Both the position numbers and the translations under genes were made by a program. Source: Bradyrhizobium sp. NP1 (lineage in GTDB: Bacteria; Pseudomonadota; Alphaproteobacteria; Rhizobiales; Xanthobacteraceae). From it: 64,000 nt of DNA. Numbering within the stretch: position 1 is the stretch's first letter; every line of letters begins with the position of its first letter. The DNA lies in assembly GCF_030378205.1 (NCBI RefSeq), contig NZ_CP127385.1, positions 124,001 through 188,000 on the forward strand. Direction: 5' to 3'. Below the pieces are notes generated by a model. That model ran no database searches. It saw nothing but the letters and a program-made list of their open reading frames with translations, and was not told the origin of the DNA. Below, piece by piece: positions 57,295-64,000 of the stretch.

Positions 57295-58574
57295 CCCGCC
57301 CGCCCCGTCAGGATATCGAAGAATCATCGGCCGCCGCGCCGCCGGCGGCGAACGATCATATCGCCCCCGCGCCCCGCATCTCGGTGCAGGCCTTCTGCGA
57401 GACCGAGGAGAACGCGGCCGCCGTGCGATCGGCCGGCGAGGATCGCCGCCTGGCCAAGGCGCATCTCACGGTCAAGCTCGGCGGCATGGCCGCCGCCATC
57501 GAAACCTATGGCGACGCGCCCACACCGAACGTGATCGTGCTGGAGAGCCAGGGCAGCGGCGACATCCTCGCCAATCTCGACGACCTTGCGGGCGTGTGCG
57601 ATCCGGGCACGCGCGTCATCGTCATCGGCAACGAAAACGACGATGTGCCTTACCGCGAACTGGTGCGGCGCGGTGTCAATGATTACGTGGTCGGACCGGT
57701 CGGGCCGCTCGACGTGGTGCGCTCGATCTGCAGCCTGTTCTCGGCATCGGAAGCGGTGACCGTCGGACGGGTCATCGCGGTGGTCGGCGCCAAGGGCGGC
57801 GTCGGCGCATCCACGGTCGCGCACAATGTCGCCTGGTCGATCGCGCGCAACCTCAAGCTCGATTCCGTCGTCGTCGACCTCGACCTCGCCTTCGGCACCG
57901 CGGGCCTCGACTACAATCAGGATCCGTTGCAGGGCATCGCCAACGCGGTGTTCCAGCCCGACCGGCCGGACAGCGCGTTCATCGATCGCCTGCTCGCGAA
58001 ATGCACCGACCATCTCAGCCTGCTCGCGGCACCGGCGACGCTCGACCGCGTCTACGACTTCGGCCTCAACGCGTTCGACGCGATCTTCGACACCCTGCGC
58101 ATGACGACGCCGTGCATCGTGCTCGACGTTCCCCACCAATGGTCGGGATGGACCAAGCGCGTGCTGGAAGGCGCGGACGATATTTTGATCGTCGCCGAGC
58201 CTGATCTCGCCAACCTGCGCAACACCAAGAACATCCTGAACATTCTGAAGGCGTCGCGGCCCAACGACCGGGTCCCGCTCTACTGCCTCAATCAGGTCGG
58301 CATGCCGAAGCGGCCGGAAATCGACACGCGCAGTTTCGCCAAGACGCTCGAAAGCCAGCCGGTTGCGGCGATCCCGTTCGACTGTCGCCTGTTCGGCACC
58401 GCCGCCAACAACGGGCAGATGATTCCGGAAATCGCGGCCAGTCACCGCGCCAGCAGGATGTTTCACGAGCTCGCCCAGCGGCTGACCGGCCTCGGCGAAA
58501 CCAGGAAGAAGGCGCGCGGCTCGTTGTTCGCGCCGATCATCAACAGGTTGCGGACGCGATCAGCGCGCGGCTGA
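57291..58574 (+). CDS. cpaE: Tad pilus localisation ATPase CpaE/TadZ
   Basis: A 427-residue protein with an N-terminal response-regulator-like receiver fold (about 25-140) and a MinD/ParA-like P-loop ATPase: deviant Walker A AVVGAKGGVGASTVAHN, DLDLAFGTAGLD, and CIVLDVPHQWSGWTK. It places the Tad machine at the cell pole or at focal sites. Overlaps cpaD. In complete loci cpaF (the secretion ATPase) follows; here the strand changes instead. Confidence 0.94.
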   Translation: MTRPPRQDIEESSAAAPPAANDHIAPAPRISVQAFCETEENAAAVRSAGEDRRLAKAHLTVKLGGMAAAIETYGDAPTPNVIVLESQGSGDILANLDDLAGVCDPGTRVIVIGNENDDVPYRELVRRGVNDYVVGPVGPLDVVRSICSLFSASEAVTVGRVIAVVGAKGGVGASTVAHNVAWSIARNLKLDSVVVDLDLAFGTAGLDYNQDPLQGIANAVFQPDRPDSAFIDRLLAKCTDHLSLLAAPATLDRVYDFGLNAFDAIFDTLRMTTPCIVLDVPHQWSGWTKRVLEGADDILIVAEPDLANLRNTKNILNILKASRPNDRVPLYCLNQVGMPKRPEIDTRSFAKTLESQPVAAIPFDCRLFGTAANNGQMIPEIAASHRASRMFHELAQRLTGLGETRKKARGSLFAPIINRLRTRSARG

Positions 58575-58595
58575 CCGCCGGCTGCTGGTCAGGGA

Positions 58596-59420
58596 TCAGT
58601 CGGAGCCCGCTGCGGCCGCAACCGACTTTTTCGCCGCCGGACCGCGCGCAGCCTCTTTTCGGGACAACAGCCGCTTCAGCTCGGCGACATTGGCGGTCGC
58701 CTCCTCGACCGGCAGATCAGCCTTCGCGATCTGCTCGGCCTCGGCGGCGCGGCCCTGCAACCCAACCGCCACCGCGAGATTCATCCGCACCCGCGGGTCC
58801 TTGTCCGTGTGGTTGTAGGCGCGACGCAACACCTCTTCGGCCTTCGCGAGATCCTTTGACAGGATGTAGGACAGGCCGAGATTGGACAGCACGGACGGCT
58901 CGTCCGGCACGATTCGCAGGGCGCTGGCATAGTATTGCCGCGCCTCCTCATAGCGGCCGAGCTGATCGAGCACAGCTCCCTGCACCGAGAGCAGCCGCCA
59001 GTCCGGATCTTCCGGCGAGTGGGCCTGGCCCAGCACGTCGAAGGCCTGCTGGAAATTTCCGTTGTCCGCCAGCGCCCGCCCGTAGCCGGCGCGAAGCGCC
59101 TTGTCGCCGGGATTGGCCAGCGTGGCCTGTTCGAGCACGGCGACAGCCTGTGACCGCTCGCCATTGGCCCGCAGCGCCTTGGCGTATTGCAGCGCGAGGT
59201 TCGGGTCGTTCGGATTGGCGCGGTAGCGCTCGCGATAGGCGTCGACTTCCCGCCGCGGATCGGCTGGGCGGCTCGCCGGAGCCGCATCACCCAGCGACCC
59301 CGTGACATCGGGCGGCGCCGTTGTCTGGCAACCGCAGAGGCAGAGCAGGAGGATCGCGGACGACAGCGGGGTTGCAACCAGTCGCGGGTAGCGACCTCGT
59401 CTGGGAAATTGCCGGAACAT
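58596..59420 (-). CDS. TPR lipoprotein, TadD-like
   Basis: A 274-residue lipoprotein with signal peptide and lipobox LCLCGCQ (Cys about residue 31), then at least four tetratricopeptide repeats (LALQYAKALRANGERSQAVAVLEQA, LRAGYGRALADNGNFQQAFDVLGQA, QGAVLDQLGRYEEARQYYASAL and VLSNLGLSYILSKDLAKAEEVLRRA). A linker with Asp/Pro precedes them and a Lys/Ala-rich tail follows. TadD is the TPR lipoprotein of Flp pili, so the neighbouring Tad genes support that role. Convergent with cpaE, 21 nt apart. Confidence 0.85.
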   Translation of the reverse strand: MFRQFPRRGRYPRLVATPLSSAILLLCLCGCQTTAPPDVTGSLGDAAPASRPADPRREVDAYRERYRANPNDPNLALQYAKALRANGERSQAVAVLEQATLANPGDKALRAGYGRALADNGNFQQAFDVLGQAHSPEDPDWRLLSVQGAVLDQLGRYEEARQYYASALRIVPDEPSVLSNLGLSYILSKDLAKAEEVLRRAYNHTDKDPRVRMNLAVAVGLQGRAAEAEQIAKADLPVEEATANVAELKRLLSRKEAARGPAAKKSVAAAAGSD

Positions 59421-59599
59421 GTACTTCTTGGCCTGTGGGTCGCCGACTGGCCAATAAATGGTTGCAGCTTAACCCTAAGTTCCGGTTAACCGGGCCGCAT
59501 TCCGCGCCTTGCGGACGCGGTGCGCATCAGGCGAAGCGTGCCGTGTCGCCCGGCCCATCGATATCGCTACGTCGGTGAATTCAGCGGTTTCTCTTCGCG

Positions 59600-59845
59600 C
59601 TAGGCGACGAATTCGGCGCCGAACTCGCAACCGATCCGCCAGACCAGGCGGCAGTGGCGCGGCAGGCCTTCCGAGAAGATGAGGGTAAACTCCGGCGGCA
59701 CTTCGAGATGTTCGGCAACGACCTTCACGCCGCCGACCGAGATGTCAGTGATCACGCAATCGCGCGGCAACGACCCCGTCCCGAATTGAATCTTTGCAAG
59801 CCTTCTGCAAACAACACGCTCGCTTCTACGACGGTTCGCCAACAT
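59600..59845 (-). CDS. PilZ domain protein
   Basis: A small, single-domain PilZ protein (81 residues) that probably binds cyclic-di-GMP. It has the N-terminal RxxxR (NRRRSER) and the DxSxxG motif (ITDISVGGVKV) of the family. Short PilZ proteins act as c-di-GMP adaptors, often for motility, exopolysaccharide or pili. The ATG at 59843-59845 has GGGGTG 9 nt upstream; an upstream in-frame ATG (59884) has none. Lies just downstream of the Tad-linked genes. Confidence 0.85.
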   Translation of the reverse strand: MLANRRRSERVVCRRLAKIQFGTGSLPRDCVITDISVGGVKVVAEHLEVPPEFTLIFSEGLPRHCRLVWRIGCEFGAEFVA

Positions 59846-59884
59846 CTTCGATTTCACCCCGTACGATCCCGAAACATCCGGCAT

Positions 59885-60190
59885 CAGTGTGGGAATACAG
59901 GAGAACCCTTGCGATAGGCCTAGCGGGACTCCCGCAATCTATCGTTTGTTTTCGCGCTCATTTTACCGGTTGGCTCAAGGCGTGAGAAACCGTGACATGA
60001 CGATCATGCTCGAGAGCCGCAGCGAACGCGCCCCGAGCAAGGGCGGCCAGGAGTTTTTACCCTGCGCGCAGGCGCTCGTTGCACCCGGGAGCACAGCGAT
60101 CGCCGAGTGATGCGGATGGTGCTTCAAAAGACGACAGGGCCGCCGCAAAGGCCGCCCCCTTTCCTGCCGTTGGCACAATTCGTGCGGCGA
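59885..60190. other. Intergenic region between the PilZ gene and the gntR gene
   Basis: A 306-nt gap with no reading frame I can support: a 73-codon frame at 59889 lacks a ribosome-binding site and family resemblance. Probably holds the PilZ promoter and the 3' end of the minus-strand operon. Confidence 0.5.
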
Positions 60191-60949
60191 TCAGTCTTCG
60201 TCGGCCGTCTTCAGCATTCGCGACGCAGCGTTCTGCTCGCCCGAAGCCGTACGCGGCACCGCCGGCAGCTCGCCGATCGCATCAAGCCCGATCAGGAAAT
60301 CCATGCCGGCGCGCATCACATGTTCCGCCGCGAGCGAGGCGGCTGATCGCTCGTCGCCTTCGATGATGGCGCGCAGGATCGCGGCATGCTCGTTCCAGGA
60401 ACGCGACTGCCGCGCCGGATCGGTCGGCGCGAACAGCATCGCGGTGCGGTCGCGCAGCCGCTGCAGCAGCTCGCCCAGCACGCGGTTCTGGCCGGCGGCT
60501 GCAAGCTCGCTGTGGAATTGCTGGTTGAGCTCGAACAGCTGATCGAAATGCCCGGCCGCCACCGCCGCGGTGCCCTTGTCGAGCACGGCCTGGATGCGGT
60601 GGATGATCCGCTGGTCGTGGCGCCGCGCCGCGAGCCTTGCATTCTGCCCTTCGAGCAGCGCGCGCACCTCGATGGTTTCGCGCGCTTCCTGTTCCGACAT
60701 CACCGCAACGGACGCGCCGCGGCGCGCGGCAACCTCGATCAGGCCTTCGGAGGCGAGCGCGCGGATTGCCTCGCGCACCGGATTGCGCGAGACGCCGAGC
60801 TCGTCCGCAAGCCGTTCCTCGACCAGGCGCTCACCGGGCTTCAGCCGTCCCGACAGGATCGCCTGTCGCAACTCGTTGATGACCTGGCCGTGCAGCGACG
60901 AATGCTCCTCGCCGAGCCGGCGCTTGGATGATCCGGTGCCCAAAGCCAT
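60191..60949 (-). CDS. GntR-family transcriptional regulator, FCD (FadR) subfamily
   Basis: A 252-residue ligand-sensing regulator. The winged HTH covers about 20-90 (INELRQAILSGRLKPGERLVEERLADELGVSRNPVREAIRALASEGLI) and the FCD domain the rest, with likely metal/ligand histidines in FHSELAAAG, NEHAAIL and AAEHVMRAG. FCD domains usually bind small carboxylic acids. It is the last gene of the minus-strand cluster running down from 63849 (143 nt after the preceding gene), so it may regulate that cluster through the palindrome at 63907-63925. ATG 60947-60949 fits the family; a longer frame adds 28 residues. Confidence 0.9.
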   Translation of the reverse strand: MALGTGSSKRRLGEEHSSLHGQVINELRQAILSGRLKPGERLVEERLADELGVSRNPVREAIRALASEGLIEVAARRGASVAVMSEQEARETIEVRALLEGQNARLAARRHDQRIIHRIQAVLDKGTAAVAAGHFDQLFELNQQFHSELAAAGQNRVLGELLQRLRDRTAMLFAPTDPARQSRSWNEHAAILRAIIEGDERSAASLAAEHVMRAGMDFLIGLDAIGELPAVPRTASGEQNAASRMLKTADED

Positions 60950-61092
60950 GATGCCTAACCTGTCCAGAAAACAGCGCGGGGTCTGTGTTTCACACTGCGC
61001 AAAGCCTGCAAATCCAGATGGCGATCCTTCCACAGTTTACAAGGATTCGCGGCGCTTGGCATTTGACTTGCCACTCGCTCGCCGCACAGCCG

Positions 61093-61896
61093 TCAGGTGC
61101 CGACCACCAGCGGTGCGCCGAGCTTGCGCAACGCCGCGATAACCGAGAGCGCCGTGATGCGGCCGGTCCGCGGGTTTTCCGAAGGAATGTTTTCGATGGT
61201 CATCGAAAAGCGCGCGGAATCCGCGTCCACCTCGATGTGATGGCAGTTCCGCGTCACCGCGGGGTCCGCCCAAACTTCGATGACGGTGCGGTCCGGTCCG
61301 ATGCCGGCGAGCGACAACGCGGCGACCACGTTGACATTGGCCGGGAACGCGGCCGCAGCTTCGCGCGCGGAGCCCTTGAACACGCGTTTGGCGTCAGCGA
61401 GGCCGTCGACCGAGATCGCGTGCTCGACCAGATAGGGCGCGCCGGCAAGGCCCTGCGGCGGCTTGCGGGTCACGACCTGGACGCTGTGAATGGTGCCTTC
61501 GGCCGCGGCGACCACGGCGTCGAGCCCGATCAGCGCACCGGTCGGCAGGATCAACTGGCCGCCATGGACGCGCGCCAGCTCGACGAGCTCGGGCCGCGGC
61601 AACAGCGCGCTCGCGCTCAGCACCATGACTCGCTTGCCGGCTTTGAGCATCGGCGTGCAGATCTGGCCGAGGATCGCCGCCGGCGCACATTCCACGGCAA
61701 GGTCCGCGACCGAAGGCAGCGCGTCGAGCGGCACGACCGGACAGGCGATGCGCTCGCCTTCAAGCCACGCGCGCGCCTTGTCGCGGTCGCGCGCCGCAAC
61801 GGCGGAAAGTGAAAGGCCGGGAAGGCCGTCGGCGAGCTTGCGGGCAACGGTACGGCCGATCGCGCCGAGACCGGCAATGGCGACACGAATGGACAA
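61093..61896 (-). CDS. Aspartate dehydrogenase-family oxidoreductase (NadX-like)
   Basis: A 267-residue NAD(P)-dependent enzyme: Rossmann motif VAIAGLGAIGRTV, VECAPAAILGQICTPMLKAGKRVMVLSASAL, the substrate-loop GALIGLDAVVAAAEG and FPANVNVVAALSLAGIGPDRT followed by HHIEVDA, all of the aspartate dehydrogenase family. Known members turn aspartate into iminoaspartate/oxaloacetate (NadX, for NAD synthesis) or run in reverse. The start is TTG at 61894-61896 with AGGAG 9 nt upstream. Here it sits in a cluster with two ferredoxins and a candidate diiron oxidase, not with nadA/nadC. Confidence 0.87.
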   Translation of the reverse strand: MSIRVAIAGLGAIGRTVARKLADGLPGLSLSAVAARDRDKARAWLEGERIACPVVPLDALPSVADLAVECAPAAILGQICTPMLKAGKRVMVLSASALLPRPELVELARVHGGQLILPTGALIGLDAVVAAAEGTIHSVQVVTRKPPQGLAGAPYLVEHAISVDGLADAKRVFKGSAREAAAAFPANVNVVAALSLAGIGPDRTVIEVWADPAVTRNCHHIEVDADSARFSMTIENIPSENPRTGRITALSVIAALRKLGAPLVVGT

Positions 61897-61996
61897 CGAT
61901 CAATGCTCCTGACAACGACGCAGGCAGTGGAGCATTTTTTCGTCGGCATGAACATCCACGCGTCGTGCAGGGTTGTCCCCACTTTGTTGCCCGGCG

Positions 61997-62365
61997 CTAC
62001 TCGCCGCTCCGGCCTTCGGACACCGCCTCGCTGGAAGCGGCCGGTTCGGTGGGACGCGCGGCCTGCGCGCGGCGCTCGGCCAGCGGCACCCATGACACGC
62101 TGACATCGCCGGTCATGAAGGTCTGGCAGGCCATCCGGTAGCCCTGGCGAAACTCCTCCTCGGTGAGGTGCTTGCGCTCCTTCGGCTTGATCGCGTCGGT
62201 GTTCTCGAGGCCCTGCTCGATGCGGCAGCGGCAGGTGCCGCACAGCCCGCCGCCGCATTTGAAGGGGATGCCGCCCTGCTCGCGCAGCGAGACGCGCAAC
62301 AGGTTGCTGTTCTCGGGTGCGCTGACCGTCTTGCCGCCGTTGGTGATGAAGGTGACCTGGATCAT
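61997..62365 (-). CDS. [2Fe-2S] ferredoxin (second in cluster)
   Basis: A 122-residue plant-type ferredoxin. Cluster ligands Cys37, Cys42, Cys45 and Cys80 (C-X4-C-X2-C...C), with an extra Cys47. The tail (WVPLAERRAQAARPTEPAASS...) is longer than usual and disordered. It probably passes electrons within the cluster's reaction; its twin at 62713 has the same ligand pattern but low overall similarity, so the two may have different partners. Nineteen nt separate it from the upstream 101-residue gene. Confidence 0.92.
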   Translation of the reverse strand: MIQVTFITNGGKTVSAPENSNLLRVSLREQGGIPFKCGGGLCGTCRCRIEQGLENTDAIKPKERKHLTEEEFRQGYRMACQTFMTGDVSVSWVPLAERRAQAARPTEPAASSEAVSEGRSGE

Positions 62366-62384
62366 CGTGCGCCGAGCCGATCCG

Positions 62385-62690
62385 TCAGCCCGCGACCGCG
62401 GTCTTGCGCAGCGCGGTCTGCATGTGCCCGAATGTGGTGAGGTGCTCGAGCTCCTTGTAGGCGCGCTCGCTGGTCTCGAACTTTTCCAGGAATTTGCACG
62501 GCACGTCGTTGACGATCTCGGTCTCGTCCTCGACCACGCGGATCTTGGTGGAATCCTTGACGAGCTCGGCGATGACGAAATGCGCCTTCTTCTGTCCGTA
62601 GAACAGGTAGTCGTAGGCTTCGAGCGCGCGCAGCCCGTCGCCGATCTCGGTCCTGAACTGTCCGGGCTTGCTGGTCAGGATGACATACAT
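62385..62690 (-). CDS. Conserved-looking unknown protein (101 aa) between two ferredoxins
   Basis: A 101-residue soluble protein, MYVILTSKPGQFRTEIGDGLRALEAYDYLFYGQKKAHFVIAELVKDSTKIRVVEDE then a helical end (EKFETSERAYKELEHL). The alternation of strands and helices suggests a small alpha/beta fold. One Cys only (VPCKFLEKF), so it is not a redox carrier. AGGAG lies 6 nt upstream of the ATG (62688-62690). I do not recognise the family. Its position between two ferredoxin genes suggests a subunit, assembly factor or docking protein. Confidence 0.8.
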   Translation of the reverse strand: MYVILTSKPGQFRTEIGDGLRALEAYDYLFYGQKKAHFVIAELVKDSTKIRVVEDETEIVNDVPCKFLEKFETSERAYKELEHLTTFGHMQTALRKTAVAG

Positions 62691-62712
62691 GACGGACTCC
62701 TGTGGGATCGCT

Positions 62713-63075
62713 TCACCGTTCGGCCGGCGCGGCCTGCTGCGCGGCGGCTTGCGCAACATCGGGCTTGAGCGGCTCGAGCGGAACCTTGTCCTGCTCGAGC
62801 TCGATGTCATGACTGAGCCAGAGCTGGCAGATCAGGCGATAGCCTTGCTCGAGCCGCGGGCCCAGCCGCTGCTTTTCCTTCCAGTTGGGCTCCGGCAGAT
62901 GCTCGGCGCCCTTGAGCACGCGGCACGCGCATTTGGCGCATTTCCCCATGCCGCAGCCGTAACGCAGGTTGGGATGGGGAAACTGGCGGATGCCGGCCTT
63001 CACGACGAGATTGGTATTTTCCGCAATCTCGCCCTGATAGGTGTTGCCGTCGCGATGCAGGGTGACGGTCGGCAC
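62713..63075 (-). CDS. [2Fe-2S] ferredoxin (first in cluster)
   Basis: A 120-residue plant-type ferredoxin. Ligands are Cys41, Cys46, Cys49 and Cys83 (C-X4-C-X2-C...C, in RYGCGMGKCAKCACRV and LICQLW), plus an extra Cys51 two residues after the third. A Pro/Ala/Gln-rich tail follows. It starts 3 nt after the candidate diiron oxidase gene, so translation is likely coupled; electron delivery to that oxidase is the simplest reading. Confidence 0.93.
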   Translation of the reverse strand: MPTVTLHRDGNTYQGEIAENTNLVVKAGIRQFPHPNLRYGCGMGKCAKCACRVLKGAEHLPEPNWKEKQRLGPRLEQGYRLICQLWLSHDIELEQDKVPLEPLKPDVAQAAAQQAAPAER

Positions 63076-63078
63076 TGA

Positions 63079-63849
63079 TCAGGCCTGCAGCAGCTGGCGT
63101 TCGTCGGCAGGAACCTTCTGGCCCACGTTCTCGATCTCGCTCATCGGGATGTCCTTGGCGACATAGTCCCAATAAAGCGCGGTGGTGTAGAGCAGCCGCA
63201 TCTGGGCGCCGACCTCGCAGATCTTCAGGCAGCGCTGCTGCAGGTCGACGGTGTTGGCGTGCTCCAGCACGATCTGGTAGCCGCGCTCGCCGTGGATCTC
63301 GTCGGAGACGATATGCAGGTCGAAGAACTCGACCTCCTCGTCGGTGAACTTGTATTTTTCGCGCAGCGTCGGCGTCTGCCGGCGATAGATCGACGGCACC
63401 TGCGATTCCAGTCCGACCACGAGGCCGGCGACCGCGACGATCGGGTCCTCGCGCATGGCAACCGCATAGCACCAGCTCTGCAGGCCGCGGGTGGTCGGCG
63501 TCATGTTGTCGGGGTCGATCACCCGCTCGCGTGTGGTGCCGCAGGCTTCGGCGAAACGGATCAGGAGATCGGTATGGCGGTCGCCGCCGATCTCTTCCTC
63601 GTACATGTTGGCGAGCAGGAAATCCTTGGCCTCGGTGAAGCGCTCGGGCATCCGCGCATAGATGCAGGCGAGGTAATCGGCGAACGGGCCGACATAATGG
63701 TAGTGATTCTCGGCCCAGCTCGCGAGATGCGCGCGGCTGAGCTTGCCGCTGGCCCAGGCGATGCTGAACGGCGCCTTGTTGGCGCTTTTGCCCTTGATGG
63801 CGTTTTCGAGCGCGGTGCGGAATTCCACGTGATTCATCAGCTCAGGCAT
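63079..63849 (-). CDS. Haem-oxygenase-like diiron oxidase candidate (PqqC/TenA/CADD-like fold)
   Basis: A 256-residue all-helical protein of the PqqC/TenA-like superfamily. It carries a full diiron ligand set at Glu85, His92, Glu148, His179, Asp183 and His186, with spacings 7, 56, 31, 4 and 3, almost the same as Chlamydia CADD (Glu81, His88, Glu142, His174, Asp178, His181). That points to an oxygen-activating diiron enzyme (HDO) rather than a thiaminase. ATG 63847-63849 has GGGAG 8 nt upstream. Substrate unknown. First gene of the cluster, next to ferredoxins that could supply electrons. Confidence 0.8.
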   Translation of the reverse strand: MPELMNHVEFRTALENAIKGKSANKAPFSIAWASGKLSRAHLASWAENHYHYVGPFADYLACIYARMPERFTEAKDFLLANMYEEEIGGDRHTDLLIRFAEACGTTRERVIDPDNMTPTTRGLQSWCYAVAMREDPIVAVAGLVVGLESQVPSIYRRQTPTLREKYKFTDEEVEFFDLHIVSDEIHGERGYQIVLEHANTVDLQQRCLKICEVGAQMRLLYTTALYWDYVAKDIPMSEIENVGQKVPADERQLLQA

Positions 63850-63906
63850 CGGTTCGCTCCCTGTGGTGGCCACCCGCTCGTGCAGGCAGGAAATCTTCCA
63901 TCAGCT

Positions 63907-63925
63907 ATTGTATACTGCATACAAT
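63907..63925. promoter_or_regulatory. Perfect inverted repeat, candidate GntR/FCD operator
   Basis: ATTGTAT-N5-ATACAAT (perfect 7-bp arms) lies in the 88-nt gap between the candidate diiron oxidase start and the divergent gene at 63938. Half-sites TTGTATAC and GCATACAA contain the GTAT/ATAC signature of FCD-type GntR operators. The AT-rich composition stands out from the surrounding G/C-rich DNA. Regulation by the GntR protein at 60191-60949 is inferred. Confidence 0.65.
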
Positions 63926-63937
63926 TGATGTAAGTCA

Positions 63938-64000
63938 ATGACAGAAAATGAGACGCTCGACGGCCGCAAAGTTGCGGAACTAGCCACGATAGAAGCCCAA
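63938..64000 (+). CDS. Start of a divergent gene, truncated by the window edge
   Basis: ATG at 63938 opens a frame of 21 codons (MTENETLDGRKVAELATIEAQ) that runs off the window. Hydrophilic, no family visible in so few residues. Its position suggests that it shares the palindrome at 63907-63925 with the diiron oxidase operon and may belong to the same pathway. Upstream ribosome-binding site is weak (GATGTAAGTCA). Confidence 0.5.
   Translation, partial: MTENETLDGRKVAELATIEAQ

Noticed and set aside
59889..60110. 73-codon plus-strand frame after the PilZ gene
   Set aside because: No ribosome-binding site, mixed composition, and overlaps the PilZ promoter region.
61901..61941. Hairpin ATGCTCC/GGAGCAT followed by a T-run upstream of the NadX-like gene
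   Set aside because: The T-run makes it a terminator only for plus-strand transcription, where there is no gene; on the minus strand part of it is the AGGAG of the NadX-like gene.

Overview
The window is a GC-rich chromosomal segment of an alphaproteobacterium, most likely Bradyrhizobium or a close relative in the Nitrobacteraceae. The reasons are the gene order lptC-lptA-lptB-rpoN-hpf, the hrcA-grpE pair divergent from rph-rdgB-hemW, the many short palindromic intergenic elements, strong G/C bias at third codon positions, and the protein repertoire (NDUFA9-like protein next to uppP, a PmtA-like methyltransferase, DUF2244, DUF1330). It is dense housekeeping chromosome with several accessory islands. 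I see no insertion sequence, prophage, CRISPR array or rRNA operon.

Layout. 0.06-6 kb, minus strand: hpf, rpoN, lptB, lptA, lptC and an HRDC-less RNase D. 6-13 kb: two small proteins, tRNA-Leu(CAG), an NDUFA9-like protein, uppP, a GST, queG, a thioesterase and an alpha/beta hydrolase. 13-19 kb: translation genes infC (AUU start), rpmI, rplT, pheS and pheT, interrupted by two secreted small proteins on the opposite strand. 19-24 kb: a TauE-like permease, exported MBL and amine-oxidase proteins and a YiiX-like hydrolase. 23.6-26.4 kb: divergent csoR/copA around a palindromic operator. 26.4-30.8 kb: a CoA-transferase/HMG-CoA-lyase pair divergent from an MFS carrier, then a CysZ-like protein. 30.8-33.9 kb: a three-gene overlapping operon of type III polyketide synthase, isoprenylcysteine-methyltransferase-like enzyme and DHA2 exporter. 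34-40 kb: nth, DUF2244, an Ada-like protein, gpmA, dapB, DUF1330, pyrF, an FMN reductase and pmtA. 40-49 kb: dnaJ, dnaK, an exported nicotinamidase, grpE, hrcA, rph, rdgB. 49-54 kb: hemW, an LpoA-like lipoprotein, rsmI, yraN, gshB. 54-59.5 kb: a partial Tad pilus locus (cpaC, cpaD, cpaE, and a TadD-like lipoprotein), lacking a recognisable cpaB, cpaF, tadB, tadC or pilin here.

60-64 kb: the most unusual unit, a minus-strand cluster encoding a haem-oxygenase-like diiron oxidase (HDO) candidate, a [2Fe-2S] ferredoxin, a 101-residue unknown, a second ferredoxin, an aspartate-dehydrogenase-family enzyme and a GntR/FCD regulator. A perfect inverted repeat lies just upstream of the first gene, between it and a divergent gene that runs off the window. 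I read this as one regulated redox pathway of unknown substrate.

Dispersed repeats are prominent. One family has CTAGTG-type ends and forms long imperfect hairpins (9.86, 9.95, 22.4, 45.0 and 45.1 kb, and a lone arm at 34.0 kb); the copy at 9.95 kb provides the first codons of queG. A second family carries the AGCGTTTTCGAGCGAAG core (8.1, 36.4, 50.5 kb), with a related mosaic at 5.35 kb; two of these run into the stop codon of the neighbouring gene.
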